The notes under the pieces were generated by a model, which was not told the origin of the DNA, made no database searches, and worked only from the letters and a program-made list of their open reading frames with translations. Below, piece after piece: positions 52,023 through 61,975 of a stretch of DNA of 64,000 nucleotides (position 1 is the stretch's first letter; each line of letters starts with the position of its first letter). The translations under genes and the position numbers were made by a program. The DNA comes from Treponema vincentii (GTDB taxonomy: Bacteria > Spirochaetota > Spirochaetia > Treponematales > Treponemataceae). The stretch lies in NCBI RefSeq assembly GCF_018336815.1, contig NZ_CP050497.1, forward strand, positions 496,001 to 560,000, in the 5' to 3' direction.

Positions 52023-53012
52023 ATGCTTTCTAAGAGTTTAACGGTACTTGAGTTACTCGATCTCGACCTAACGGAGCACGATGCGCTTCACCTGCATTGC
52101 GTGTGCGGACAAAAGGGATTGACGCGCAGCATTACCGTTGCGGATTTAAATCGTCCCGGGCTTGCGCTTTCAGGTTTCTTTGATTCCTTTGCGTATCAGC
52201 GCGTTCAGTTGTTTGGCAGGGGGGAATGCGCGTATTTACAAAAACTCATCGAAAGCAATACCGTCGAAAATATAAAAAAAATGATGACCTACGATATCCC
52301 TTGCTGTATTTTCTCTCATAATATCACTCCGCCTCCGGTATTTCTGGAACTGGTACAGGAAACCGGCTGCCCCGTGCTGCAAACGGATCTTTCTTCCAGT
52401 GCGCTTTCCGTGCGGTTGATGCGTGTTCTCTCTAACGTGTTCGCCCCGACGGTGGCAATCCATGGTGTTCTGGTAGAAGTGTACGGACTTGGTATTCTTA
52501 TTTTAGGTGATTCTGGGGTCGGCAAAAGCGAAACGGCGCTTGAGCTTGTGGAACGCGGACACCGATTGGTGGTTGATGATGTGGTCGAGATCACCTGTAT
52601 CAACGGGAATAGCTTAATCGGGCGCGGCGCCAATAAGATGATCGGTCACCACATGGAAATACGGGGGCTGGGCATTATCAATATCATGCAGCTGTATGGT
52701 GTCCGATCGGTGCGGGAACAGAAGCAGATACAGCTGGTGGCAAAGTTGGAAGAGTGGGATTCGCACAAAGTATATGACCGCATCGGTACTGAAGAGCTTA
52801 CCACCGAGATACTGGATGTAAAACTACCGCTTTTGGAAATACCGGTAAAATCGGGGCGGAATATTCCGATTATTTTAGAAACGGCCGCAATGAATGAGCG
52901 GCTTAAAAGTATGGGCGTTTATTCTGCGAAAGAATTTAATCAAAATATTCTGCGCTGGATGGAAAGCGATACAAGCCGTGTACCTTATTATTCGGCGGAT
53001 GATACCTACTAA
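52023..53012 (+). CDS. hprK: HPr kinase/phosphorylase
   Basis: 329 residues. Phosphorylates and dephosphorylates HPr on serine. The C-terminal catalytic domain has the P-loop LILGDSGVGKSETALELVER, the metal/active-site region RLVVDDVVEITC and the signature MEIRGLGIINIMQLYGVRSV. It is followed 11 bases later by HPr. Such pairs without sugar-PTS permeases are known in spirochaetes and suggest a regulatory role. Confidence 0.95.
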   Translation: MLSKSLTVLELLDLDLTEHDALHLHCVCGQKGLTRSITVADLNRPGLALSGFFDSFAYQRVQLFGRGECAYLQKLIESNTVENIKKMMTYDIPCCIFSHNITPPPVFLELVQETGCPVLQTDLSSSALSVRLMRVLSNVFAPTVAIHGVLVEVYGLGILILGDSGVGKSETALELVERGHRLVVDDVVEITCINGNSLIGRGANKMIGHHMEIRGLGIINIMQLYGVRSVREQKQIQLVAKLEEWDSHKVYDRIGTEELTTEILDVKLPLLEIPVKSGRNIPIILETAAMNERLKSMGVYSAKEFNQNILRWMESDTSRVPYYSADDTY

Positions 53013-53023
53013 GGAAAATATCT

Positions 53024-53290
53024 ATGGTAACAAAGAAGATTATTGTGCAAAATCGCGCCGGCATCCATGCGCGTCCTTCATCGTTGATTGTACAAACGGC
53101 AGCTAAGTTTCAGTCGAATATTATGTTTGAAAAAGAAAACATTACCGTGAATGCAAAATCCATTATGGGTGTAATGACAATGGCAGCAGGGTATCAAACC
53201 GAACTGACCGTTTCCGCAGACGGCGCCGATGAAGCCGAAGCCATCGCAGCGCTTGAACAGCTTTTTGCCTCGAAATTTGAAGAGGAATAA
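53024..53290 (+). CDS. ptsH: Phosphocarrier protein HPr
   Basis: 88 residues. NRAGIHARPSSLIVQTAAKF holds the active-site histidine (GIHARP), and VNAKSIMGVMTMAAGYQTEL holds the regulatory serine (KSIMGVM) phosphorylated by HprK. No EI or EII gene is in the window. Confidence 0.95.
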   Translation: MVTKKIIVQNRAGIHARPSSLIVQTAAKFQSNIMFEKENITVNAKSIMGVMTMAAGYQTELTVSADGADEAEAIAALEQLFASKFEEE

Positions 53291-53299
53291 CGCAAAAAG

Positions 53300-54304
53300 A
53301 TGAGTGCTCCTTTATGGCTTTTTACCGGCCCCGAGTTGGGAGAGCGGAACGATGCGCTTGAAGCGCTGCGAAAAAGCGCGGAAAAAAAATACGGACAGCT
53401 CGACAATCATCTCTTTTATGCAGCGGATACTTCAATATCGGTTGTTTTGGATGCCGTGCAGAACGGCTCCCTGTTTGCGGAAGCTCGGTTTGCCGTTGTC
53501 AGAAATGCGGAAATAATCAAAAAAAAGGAAGATATACAGGCGCTTACGCAGTGGGTTGAGCAGACTCCTTCCGAAGTCGGCGCTTTTTTAGTCCTGATCT
53601 CCGATGAAATCGGCATCGATAAAAAAATTGAAGCGCTGGTTCCCAAAGATCATAAAAAAATATTCTGGGAGCTTTTTGAAAATAGAAAGCAGGATTGGAT
53701 CCGCCGTTTTTTTGCGCAGTCGAAGATCAGTATTGAGCAGGATGCTATCGAGGTACTGCTGGAGTTGGTAGAAAATAACACCGAAGCGTTAAAAACTACC
53801 TGTGCGCATATCAGCCTCTTTTTTGAACAGGGTGCAACGCTGACTGCGGAAACCGTTGAACACCTGCTTGCGCATAACAAAGAAGAAACGCCGTTTACGC
53901 TTTTTGACGCGCTGAGCAATGCCAATCTGGAATATGCGCTGAATATCCGCCAAAAGCTGACCCTTTCCAAAGAATCCTCTCCGGTACAGCTGATTGCGGG
54001 ACTTACTTACTGCTTTCGGCGGCTGCGTGACTGGCACAATCTTGCGCAAACCGGCGGGCTTGACGATTTCAGCTTAAAAAAAGCAGGCTTTACCTCGAAA
54101 AAAGCAATCGACCAATATCGCCGGGCGAGTAAACAGTGGAGTGAGCAGACCGTATACCGCATTATATCGCTCTTAAATAAAACCGATATGCAAATCCGCA
54201 CGATGGGGCAAGAACTTTCGGGTGTGTTGCTGGACACCTGCCTTTACAGCATTATTTATAATCAAGGGCGTGAATTGGCGGCGTACAGCAACGCTGCACG
54301 GTAG
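53300..54304 (+). CDS. holA: DNA polymerase III delta subunit
   Basis: 334 residues. Clamp-loader delta subunit: N-terminal PLWLFTGPELGERNDALEAL, then SLFAEARFAVVRNAEIIKKK; the C-terminal part LSNANLEYALNIRQKLTLSK and SPVQLIAGLTYCFRRLRDWH matches the HolA lid/collar region. It opens the beta clamp. It starts nine bases after ptsH. Confidence 0.9.
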   Translation: MSAPLWLFTGPELGERNDALEALRKSAEKKYGQLDNHLFYAADTSISVVLDAVQNGSLFAEARFAVVRNAEIIKKKEDIQALTQWVEQTPSEVGAFLVLISDEIGIDKKIEALVPKDHKKIFWELFENRKQDWIRRFFAQSKISIEQDAIEVLLELVENNTEALKTTCAHISLFFEQGATLTAETVEHLLAHNKEETPFTLFDALSNANLEYALNIRQKLTLSKESSPVQLIAGLTYCFRRLRDWHNLAQTGGLDDFSLKKAGFTSKKAIDQYRRASKQWSEQTVYRIISLLNKTDMQIRTMGQELSGVLLDTCLYSIIYNQGRELAAYSNAAR

Positions 54305-54315
54305 TGCATTTTCAA

Positions 54316-54344
54316 TTGACACAATCGACTGCGCAGTATACAAT
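54316..54344 (+). promoter_or_regulatory. Predicted promoter of lysS
   Basis: Perfect TTGACA, 17-base spacer, TACAAT; leader about 75 bases. Confidence 0.7.
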
Positions 54345-54428
54345 TCCGCAATATTTTTCGAATAATCACTAAAACACGACCTTTCGAGCCTGATTGACAG
54401 GGGCGTTTGAGTTCAACACAAGGACAAC

Positions 54429-56030
54429 ATGAGTAAAGAACAAAACAATCAGAAATTAGTACATTGGGCGGATCAAACCGCGGAGAAGATTATACGCGAG
54501 CGCGGCGATTTGGATTCTTATACGTGCGCTTCGGGGATTACGCCGTCGGGAACCGTTCACATCGGTAACTTCCGAGAAATTATCTCGGTCGATTTAGTTG
54601 TACGCGCGTTGCGCGACCGCGGCAAAAAGGTACGCTTTATTTATTCTTGGGACGATTACGATGTGTTCCGCAAAGTACCAGAAAATATGCCCGGAAAGGA
54701 AACGCTGCAAAACTATCTGCGGTATCCTATAACGATGGTTCCCGATACAACCGGTCGCGACACCTCGTATGCGCGCCATCACGAAGTGGATGTAGAGCAG
54801 ACGCTGCCGCGCGTTGGTATTTATCCCGAGTTTTTATATCAGGCTGAACGGTACCGCAGCGGTATGTATGCCGAGGGGATGAAAAAAGCGCTGCAGAGCC
54901 GCGACAAAATAAAAGATTGTTTAAACCGTTACCGCGACGATGAGCATAAAATTCCTGCAACGGAAGAATATTGGCCGGTCGCGGCTTTTTGCTGCAAGTG
55001 TAATAAAGACACTACGGAAATAATTTCTTATGACGGCGAATACGGATTGGAATACCGCTGCACAAGCTGCGGGCATCAGGAAAAGGCTGACTTGCGTACT
55101 TCAAAGGAATTAAAACTTGGATGGAGAGTCGACTGGCCGATGCGCTGGCAGTTTGAAAAAACGGTTTTTGAACCTGCCGGAAAAGACCATCACAGCCAAG
55201 GCGGCTCATTCGACACGGCGCGGCTTGTCGCGGATGAAATTTATAACTGGCCTGCTCCCGTCAGCTTCCGCTACGATTTTATCGGCATTAAAGGCTTGCC
55301 GGGTAAAATGTCGTCGTCGAAAGGGAAGGTTATCAGTCTGTCCGATGTCTTGAACGTGTATCAGCCTGAAATTGCGCGGTACCTGTTTGCCGGAACGAGG
55401 CCGAACACGGAATTCTCCATCAGCTTCGACTTGGACGTTATCAAAACCTATGAGGATTACGATAAAACCGAGCGCATCGCATGGGGTGTCGATAAAGCGA
55501 AAAACGATGAGGTATATGCAAAGGAGCGCCGCATCTATGAACTTTCACAGGTTGAGGGAATGCCGCCGTGCATATCCTATCAAATTCCGTTCAGACACCT
55601 CTGTAATTTATTGCAAATTAACGCAGGAGACATCGCTGCAGTCATGAAGCTTTTGCCGGATATGAAAGAAGAACAGCGGGAGCGTTTTGAAGCGCGGGCG
55701 AAGTGCGCATGGTATTGGATTACTGAATGTGCGCCGGAAGATTTCCGGTTTGCGCTGCGTACTGACGGCGGCAAGGCGGCTCTTTCCGCAGCCGAAACCG
55801 CTGCGCTCTGCAAAATCCGCGACGAGCTGTTACCGCAGATGGACGCGCTTGATGAAAAAGCTTTTTCAACTGCGCTGTATGATGTAGCTCATGCGTGCGA
55901 AATCGAACCGAAAGCGCTGTTTACCGCTGTTTATCAGGCGTTGATTGGGAAAGACCAAGGACCGCGCCTTGCCGGTTTTATGAAGATAATCGGAAAGGAA
56001 CGGCTTGCACAATTGCTTTCATTCTATTAG
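54429..56030 (+). CDS. lysS: Lysyl-tRNA synthetase, class I
   Basis: 533 residues. The class I form, found in archaea and a few bacteria including spirochaetes. The HIGH-type motif is SGTVHIGNFREI and the KMSKS-type motif is GKMSSSKGKVISLSD. A zinc ribbon (CCKCNKDTTE..YRCTSCGHQE) lies in the middle. The C-terminus is the alpha-helical anticodon-binding domain. Start ATG 54429 follows AAGGA. Confidence 0.96.
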   Translation: MSKEQNNQKLVHWADQTAEKIIRERGDLDSYTCASGITPSGTVHIGNFREIISVDLVVRALRDRGKKVRFIYSWDDYDVFRKVPENMPGKETLQNYLRYPITMVPDTTGRDTSYARHHEVDVEQTLPRVGIYPEFLYQAERYRSGMYAEGMKKALQSRDKIKDCLNRYRDDEHKIPATEEYWPVAAFCCKCNKDTTEIISYDGEYGLEYRCTSCGHQEKADLRTSKELKLGWRVDWPMRWQFEKTVFEPAGKDHHSQGGSFDTARLVADEIYNWPAPVSFRYDFIGIKGLPGKMSSSKGKVISLSDVLNVYQPEIARYLFAGTRPNTEFSISFDLDVIKTYEDYDKTERIAWGVDKAKNDEVYAKERRIYELSQVEGMPPCISYQIPFRHLCNLLQINAGDIAAVMKLLPDMKEEQRERFEARAKCAWYWITECAPEDFRFALRTDGGKAALSAAETAALCKIRDELLPQMDALDEKAFSTALYDVAHACEIEPKALFTAVYQALIGKDQGPRLAGFMKIIGKERLAQLLSFY

Positions 56031-56166
56031 AATACTGCGCAAATGGCAAAACATGGTTGCACTTCGGCATTGGATGTAAATTCTGTACTCGAAAAAATGG
56101 GGAAGGTATTCCGCTGTTGTTGCCTTTCCCTTTGCAGCCGGTGTTTCATTTTAGTGAATTTTTTTT

Positions 56167-56196
56167 AAACGCTCTTTTTTAAGGGCGTTTTTTTTT
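56167..56196 (+). terminator. Terminator after lysS
   Basis: AAACGCTC / GGGCGTTT with a G-T pair, followed by a long T-run. The preceding 130 bases show no gene. Confidence 0.8.
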
Positions 56197-56298
56197 GTGA
56201 ACACGGATGTCTTAGATGTCTTAAAAGGCCGGCCGTATTTATGATCATCTTCGTATTGTGCCGAATGCTTCGTCCGTGTTTATATGGAGGAGTTTGAT

Positions 56299-57366
56299 AT
56301 GAAACAAGTTATTATGGAAGCGGAATCGCTTCAAGGGTATTTAACATCGAAGGATACTGCATACCTCAAGAAATTGGATGAATTGTATAATCAGACAATG
56401 CAACAATTTACACGGCTCGATGCTGCCGCGGATATAAAAGAAAAAGATACGGCTGAAACTGAGATTATCGCATTATATGATAAAATGGGAAAGATTTTGC
56501 AGGAAATCTGCAAAGAAGTACCTCAGCTCAAGGTCTATTCATTCAATACCGATTTTGCAAGCCATGCGGAAGCCTCCCGTGTTATAGCAAAACTGCGTAG
56601 TAGCGAAACCGGTCATAATGAATTCATCTATTATACGCAGCGTGCTTATGAGATGCTGTTTAAACTTGCATATAGCGGAAGCCACGAGGACAGCAAAAAC
56701 TACCTTATTTCCAAAACGCCGGTTACCGTCCCCGTACAGAACTATGCCGTGCATAAGATCTGCGACATCGATCACAAAATAGAAAACACCGTCATGTGCG
56801 TTATGCTGCGCGGTGCACTCCTTCCCTCGATGATTATGTCCAAGGAGATTGAAGAGTATTCTTCGCACGGCTATGTAACCCCGTTTGCACTGTTTAAGAT
56901 TAAACGGGATGATACAAAAAAAGTCGATGATATGCAGTACGTTCTCAATTTGGATATGTCGTATTTTAATCTGGACGACTTAAACGGAAAGGATCTTATC
57001 TTTGCCGATCCGATGAATGCAACCGGCGGCAGTTTGATTACCGTTGTCAAATACCTTGAACGGCAGGGGGTAAAACCGAAATCGATCAGCTGTTTCCATG
57101 TCATCTCCTCGCTCAAGGGAGCCCTTTGTGCCGCCCGCGCCTTAAAAAACTGTACGGTATACACGCTATGGATGGATCCCGCATTGAACTCCGCCGCCTA
57201 TATCCTTCCCGGGCTGGGAGACGCGGGCGATAGAATCAACGGCATCGATGAGGCTGAGCATCCGCGGAATATGATTCAGCTTATTGCAGATTATGGCGCG
57301 ACTATTGCAGGCCTTTACCGGCACCAGTTGAGAGCGATTGAGAATGTGGTACTTCAAAATAAATAA
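56299..57366 (+). CDS. Uracil phosphoribosyltransferase-like protein with long N-terminal extension
   Basis: 355 residues. The C-terminal ~220 residues resemble [28 protein letters not shown] loop [20 protein letters not shown], and the uracil-binding [18 protein letters not shown]. The N-terminal ~130 residues are helical ([20 protein letters not shown]) and not part of normal UPRT (~210 residues). The enzyme would make UMP from uracil. ATG 56299 has GGAGGAG seven bases upstream and is preferred to ATG 56284. It starts an operon with the TPR and NSS genes. Confidence 0.8.
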   Translation: MKQVIMEAESLQGYLTSKDTAYLKKLDELYNQTMQQFTRLDAAADIKEKDTAETEIIALYDKMGKILQEICKEVPQLKVYSFNTDFASHAEASRVIAKLRSSETGHNEFIYYTQRAYEMLFKLAYSGSHEDSKNYLISKTPVTVPVQNYAVHKICDIDHKIENTVMCVMLRGALLPSMIMSKEIEEYSSHGYVTPFALFKIKRDDTKKVDDMQYVLNLDMSYFNLDDLNGKDLIFADPMNATGGSLITVVKYLERQGVKPKSISCFHVISSLKGALCAARALKNCTVYTLWMDPALNSAAYILPGLGDAGDRINGIDEAEHPRNMIQLIADYGATIAGLYRHQLRAIENVVLQNK

Positions 57367-58315
57367 GCGTATTGATGAGAGAGCTGTGCAATTGACGGCG
57401 GGAGCGGCGATTCAACAGAGTACAGCTGTTAACTCCGCCGAGGCTGTCCGCAATAGTGCCGATCGGGTACCGAAAAAAATCATACTGTTTTGCTTACTGC
57501 TTTTTATAACCGCTGCAGGCACGTTTGCAAAGGGTAATGTCGACTCCGAAACGGCGAAAGCCTATTTTGAGATTGCCCAAGCCTATACCGAAGTATCAAA
57601 GTACGATAAAGCGGTGGAGTTTTATCTAAAGGCGGCAAAGGATCCTGCACATAAAAATGCGGCGGAATATAATTTGGCACGGGTGTACGGGCTGCAAGGC
57701 GACTGGGGGAAAGCAAAGAATATCCTCGAACGGCAATATAAAGACGCACCCGGCAATGTGCTGATATTAAAAGCATACTCCTATAGCCTTGCAGCAACCG
57801 GCGATGAATCGCGCGCCTGTGAAATGTATAAAAAACTGTACGATGAGGATTCGGAAAATCCCGATGCAGCGCTCAATTATGCCCGCATACTGATTCTTTC
57901 CAAACGCTATGATGAAGCAACGGCTTTTATTACAGAGCTGAAAACCCGATTTACCGAAAGCAGCGAGAACAAGGCCTTAGCGGAACTTGAAGAAAAAATC
58001 AAAAAAGCGCAGGAAGAGCCGGAAAAACAGGAAAACGAAAGTCAGGATAAAGACGGTAAAATGCAGGATCAGAACGATAACATGAAGGATAAGAAAGATA
58101 CGGCAGACGCCGCCGAAAGCCAAGCGGAAAAGGCCGATTCCCATTCTAAGAGCGGACAAGATGCTGCGAAACCAACCGAGACAGGTACGGTAAAAGATGA
58201 GAACTCACAGACGAAACCGTCAGCTGATTCTAAAACGTCGTCGTCAACGCCTATAAAACCGGCGACAGGAACCGAAGCCTCAGATGTAAAGGTAAAAGAT
58301 GGAAAAAAAACATAA
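57344..58315 (+). CDS. Exported or anchored TPR-repeat protein
   Basis: About 323 residues. A hydrophobic segment ([20 protein letters not shown]) lies 40 residues in, so the true start may be GTG 57386. TPR units follow ([60 protein letters not shown]). From ~225 on the sequence is low-complexity Lys/Asp/Glu/Ser, probably disordered. It overlaps the UPRT-like gene upstream and the transporter gene downstream. It probably acts as a periplasmic scaffold. Confidence 0.75.
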   Translation: MWYFKINKRIDERAVQLTAGAAIQQSTAVNSAEAVRNSADRVPKKIILFCLLLFITAAGTFAKGNVDSETAKAYFEIAQAYTEVSKYDKAVEFYLKAAKDPAHKNAAEYNLARVYGLQGDWGKAKNILERQYKDAPGNVLILKAYSYSLAATGDESRACEMYKKLYDEDSENPDAALNYARILILSKRYDEATAFITELKTRFTESSENKALAELEEKIKKAQEEPEKQENESQDKDGKMQDQNDNMKDKKDTADAAESQAEKADSHSKSGQDAAKPTETGTVKDENSQTKPSADSKTSSSTPIKPATGTEASDVKVKDGKKT

Positions 58316-59648
58316 CAGGTTTGTCAGCAACATAGGGTTTATTCTCGCCTGCGTCGGCTCAGCTGTCGGTATGGCGAATGTGTGGGGCTTCCCCTACAAG
58401 CTCGGAAGCAACGGCGGCGGCGCCTTTTTGCTCATCTATGTCTTATTTGTTATCCTTTTCGGGTATGTCGGGCTTTCCGCGGAATACGCAATCGGCCGCC
58501 GCAGCGGTACGGGGACGCTCGGTTCCTATGCCTATGCGTGGAAACACGGCCGTAAAGACCTCGAGAGCATCGGTAAGATAGTCGGATGGCTGCCCTTGGC
58601 GGGTTCAATTACAATCGCTATCGGGTATGCCGTTATCATCGCGTATGTACTAAAAGCTTTTACGCAGTCCGTATTTGGCAATATTATGACGGTAGAACCC
58701 GGACAGTGGTTTGAATCCTTTGCCTTTAAGCAGTTCAGCGTTGTACCCTATCACGCGGTTATTATTATTGTAACGCTGCTGACTATTGTGCTCGGTGCAC
58801 ATACGATAGAAAAAACAAATAAAATAATGATGCCGCTCTTTTTCATATTGTTTGCAGCATTGGCAGTTCGTATGGCATTTTTGCCCGGCGCTTTTGCAGG
58901 GTATACGTTTTTATTTACTCCCGATTGGAGCCATTTAAAAAATCCGTCTGTATGGATAACCGCGATGGGGCAGGCCTTTTTCTCGCTCTCCATTACCGGA
59001 TCGGGGATGATTGTCTACGGCGCTTATTTAAGTAAAGATCATGACTGCGTAGCGGGAGCAAAAAATACCGCACTGTTTGATACCATCGCGGCGGTTGTTG
59101 CAGCCCTTGTGATGATCCCCGCGTGTTTCGCTTATCGGATGGATCCCGCAGGCGGCCCCGGTTTGCTGTTCGTTGTCCTCCCTTCTATCCTTCAAAAAAT
59201 GCCCGGCGGCAGAATATTCGGTATCATCCTGTACCTTGTCGTCGTGTTCGGAGGAATTTCGTCCTTGCAGAATATGCTTGAAGTTGTCGCCGAATCGCTG
59301 ATGCACACGTTTAAAGGCTTAAAACGCACCGCAGTGATTATTGTGCTCGGCATAATCACCTTCGGCATTGGTGTATTTATGGAACCGATCGCAGAAACTA
59401 AGGGCGCAATTCTCGGCGGATGGGGCGCATGGATGGATTTGGTTTCCACATATATTATTCCGATCGGGGCAGTGCTCGGCGCCGTTTCGTGGTTCTGGGT
59501 AATGAAAAAAGATGAGCTGTTGGACGAAATCAACACCGGAGCAAAGAAACGCTACGGCAACGGATGGTACTACCTCGGCAAATACGTATACACGCTCTTT
59601 GCACTGTTTTTGTGCGTTGTCGCATTAGTGCGCGGCGAAGGGTTCTAG
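58299..59648 (+). CDS. Neurotransmitter:sodium symporter (NSS/SNF) family transporter
   Basis: 449 residues, about 11-12 TM helices of the LeuT fold. TM1 NIGFILACVGSAVGMANVWG and FPYKLGSNGGGAFLLIYVLF are the family signature with the substrate/Na+ site. SLSITGSGMIVYGAYLS matches TM6. Bacterial members import amino acids with sodium; the exact substrate is unknown. Start ATG 58299 overlaps the TPR gene. Confidence 0.93.
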   Translation: MEKKHNRFVSNIGFILACVGSAVGMANVWGFPYKLGSNGGGAFLLIYVLFVILFGYVGLSAEYAIGRRSGTGTLGSYAYAWKHGRKDLESIGKIVGWLPLAGSITIAIGYAVIIAYVLKAFTQSVFGNIMTVEPGQWFESFAFKQFSVVPYHAVIIIVTLLTIVLGAHTIEKTNKIMMPLFFILFAALAVRMAFLPGAFAGYTFLFTPDWSHLKNPSVWITAMGQAFFSLSITGSGMIVYGAYLSKDHDCVAGAKNTALFDTIAAVVAALVMIPACFAYRMDPAGGPGLLFVVLPSILQKMPGGRIFGIILYLVVVFGGISSLQNMLEVVAESLMHTFKGLKRTAVIIVLGIITFGIGVFMEPIAETKGAILGGWGAWMDLVSTYIIPIGAVLGAVSWFWVMKKDELLDEINTGAKKRYGNGWYYLGKYVYTLFALFLCVVALVRGEGF

Positions 59649-59706
59649 GAAAACGGCACCCCTGTGAAAAAACGCTGTATCCGTCGATTGACTTAGTTGG
59701 GAAAAT

Positions 59707-60204
59707 CTAAACACCTGTATTTATGTATGTAATAGCTGCCGCCAGCGCATCGGCGGCGTGGTCGGGTTTCGGTATCGCTTTAAGGCCGAGCAGCAGCTGG
59801 ACGGTGAGCTGCACTTGCTGTTTTTCCGCCTGTGCGATGCCGGTAACCGCTTTTTTAATAGCGTTCGGCGCGTATTGAAAGACGGGAACTCCCGCCTGCG
59901 CTAAGGCAAGCAGGGTTACGCCGCGCGCTTCCGAAACACTCAAAGCGCTCGTTACGTTTTTTGCAAAATAGAGCGTTTCGATACCGGCGGCGGCGGGTTG
60001 GTATGTGCGGATAAGCTCCGTGAGCCGGTCAAAGACAATGAGCAGCCGGTTTCCCTGTACCTGTCCCGCCTCCGTTTGAATAACACCGTAATCGATACAG
60101 CGCATCCTGCTGCCTGACACAGCAATAATGCCGTAGCCGGTATGGGCAAGCCCGGGGTCAAGCCCCATAATAATCCGTCCTGCAGCTGTCTGCTGTTCTG
60201 CCAT
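59707..60204 (-). CDS. ruvC: Holliday junction endonuclease RuvC
   Basis: 165 residues. RNase H-like fold with catalytic acids in IIMGLDPGLAHTGYGII (D), AAGIETLYFAKNVTSAL (E) and PKPDHAADALAAAITYI (D...D). It resolves recombination junctions. ATG 60204 begins one base after the pepP stop; last gene of guaA-glucosaminidase-pepP-ruvC. Confidence 0.95.
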   Translation of the reverse strand: MAEQQTAAGRIIMGLDPGLAHTGYGIIAVSGSRMRCIDYGVIQTEAGQVQGNRLLIVFDRLTELIRTYQPAAAGIETLYFAKNVTSALSVSEARGVTLLALAQAGVPVFQYAPNAIKKAVTGIAQAEKQQVQLTVQLLLGLKAIPKPDHAADALAAAITYINTGV

Positions 60205-60205
60205 C

Positions 60206-61963
60206 TTACAGCGCCCGTGTTCGCTCTTTTAAGAAGGCGCGATGTGTTTCATCCAAATGAGGTTCCAGCGCCGTGCGAACCGCTTGATTATAATCGTTCA
60301 GCCACTTGAGTTCTTCGGGGAGTAACAGCTCCTTCACTACCGGCCGTGTGTCGATCGGGCAGAGCGTCAGCGTTTCAAACTCCAAGAAGGTGCCGTACTC
60401 CGTCGTTTTCCATTCCTTTGTCAGTGTGAGATTTTCGATGCGGATACCGTGACTTCCGGCGCAGTAAAAACCGGGTTCGTTGGAGGTAATCATTCCCGCC
60501 TTCATCGGAGTATCCGTATAGCGAAGTCCGATATTCTGCGGCCCTTCGTGAACGGCCAACACATACCCGACGCCGTGTCCGGTACCATGCTTATAGTCCT
60601 TGCCGTATTTTCGGAGCGGATTGCGGGCGAGGATATCGAGCTTATAGCCGGTGGTGTTTTCCGGGAAGCGGGCTAAAGCAAGCTGGATATGCCCTTTGAG
60701 CACCAGCGTATAGTCCTCTTTTTCTTCTGCGGTGAGCGGGCCAAGCGGAATGGTACGGGTAATATCCGTTGTTCCGTCTTTATATTGTCCGCCTGAATCA
60801 AGCAATAAAAAGCCTTTGGGCTGTAAGGTTGCGGCCGTTGCTTTTTTAGGTCCGTAGTGAATAATCGCCGCATTCGCCCCGTATCCTGCAATCGTGGTAA
60901 AGCTCGCCTCGATAAAGTCGGGCTGTTCGGCACGGAAGCGCAACAGCTGTTCGGAAACATCCCATTCGGTAACGCCGCTATCGGCATGATCTTCCGCCCA
61001 TTTAAGGATTTTGACCATCGCGATACCGTCTTTAAGGAACGCATGCCGGTAGTTTTTAATTTCGATTTTGTTTTTCACCGCTTTCATCGAAGAGGTGATA
61101 TTAAGACCTTCTATTATATCCGCTTTAATCTTGTTGCGTAAGAAGATATTTGTCCGTGCGGGATCAAGGTAGACCGTACCCTGCAGCTTTTCGGCATCGG
61201 CGAAAATCGCTTCATACGGTGCAACGGAGACTCCTTCGTTTTCCAGCGTCGCCTTTACCGTATCTGTCATTTGCCGCGCGTCAATGTAAAGCCGTGCGTT
61301 CTGCATATCAACCAAGGCGTAGGCGGTAACAACCGGCGTGCATTCAATATCGTTGCCGCGGATATTAAAGAGGTAACAAACATCCTCCAAAGCCCCGATA
61401 ACCGTTGACTCCGCTTTCTTTTCCCGAAGCGCTGCGCGGACTTCCTCGATTTTCTCGGAGGCGGATTTTCCCGTATAGCGGACATCGAGTATAAAGGCGG
61501 CGCTTAATACGGGTGCAGGGCGGTCAGTCCACATTTCCCCGATAAGATCACGGTCAGTAACAAACTTCATATCGGGAAGCGACGAGTTAAACTGTGCGAA
61601 CGAATTGACCGACATCACTTTCCCGTCCATGCCGATCGTACTTCCCGCAGGAAGCGTTTGCGCAAGATATTCAAACACAGTCGGTACATTCGGCTCTCCG
61701 CTTTTTTGCAAGAGGATACCGCTTCCCTCCAATTCTTTTTCAGCCTGTAAAAAATAGCGACCGTCAGTCCATAAAAAGGCCTTGTCTTTTGTAACCAATA
61801 CGGCGCCCGCAGAGCCGGTAAAGCCGGAAATAAAGACGCGGGTCTTATCGTGTTCGGCAAGATATTCACACTGATGCGGGTCGGCGGTTGGAATATAATA
61901 CGCGTCAAATCCGCATTCCGCCATTTTATTGCGCAATACGTTAATACGTTCAGCTATTGTCAT
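60206..61963 (-). CDS. pepP: Xaa-Pro aminopeptidase (M24B)
   Basis: 585 residues, the long three-domain form. Two creatinase-N-type domains (~1-300: FDAYYIPTADPHQCEYLAEH) precede the pita-bread catalytic domain with metal ligands in LLDSGGQYKDGTTDITRTIP (D, D), GTGHGVGYVLAVHEGPQ (H) and MITSNEPGFYCAGSHGIRIE (E), plus a C-terminal glutamate in FLEFETLTLCP. Cytosolic, removes N-terminal residues before proline. Start ATG 61963 follows GAAGGAG. Confidence 0.93.
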   Translation of the reverse strand: MTIAERINVLRNKMAECGFDAYYIPTADPHQCEYLAEHDKTRVFISGFTGSAGAVLVTKDKAFLWTDGRYFLQAEKELEGSGILLQKSGEPNVPTVFEYLAQTLPAGSTIGMDGKVMSVNSFAQFNSSLPDMKFVTDRDLIGEMWTDRPAPVLSAAFILDVRYTGKSASEKIEEVRAALREKKAESTVIGALEDVCYLFNIRGNDIECTPVVTAYALVDMQNARLYIDARQMTDTVKATLENEGVSVAPYEAIFADAEKLQGTVYLDPARTNIFLRNKIKADIIEGLNITSSMKAVKNKIEIKNYRHAFLKDGIAMVKILKWAEDHADSGVTEWDVSEQLLRFRAEQPDFIEASFTTIAGYGANAAIIHYGPKKATAATLQPKGFLLLDSGGQYKDGTTDITRTIPLGPLTAEEKEDYTLVLKGHIQLALARFPENTTGYKLDILARNPLRKYGKDYKHGTGHGVGYVLAVHEGPQNIGLRYTDTPMKAGMITSNEPGFYCAGSHGIRIENLTLTKEWKTTEYGTFLEFETLTLCPIDTRPVVKELLLPEELKWLNDYNQAVRTALEPHLDETHRAFLKERTRAL

Positions 61964-61975
61964 TCTGATCTCCTT

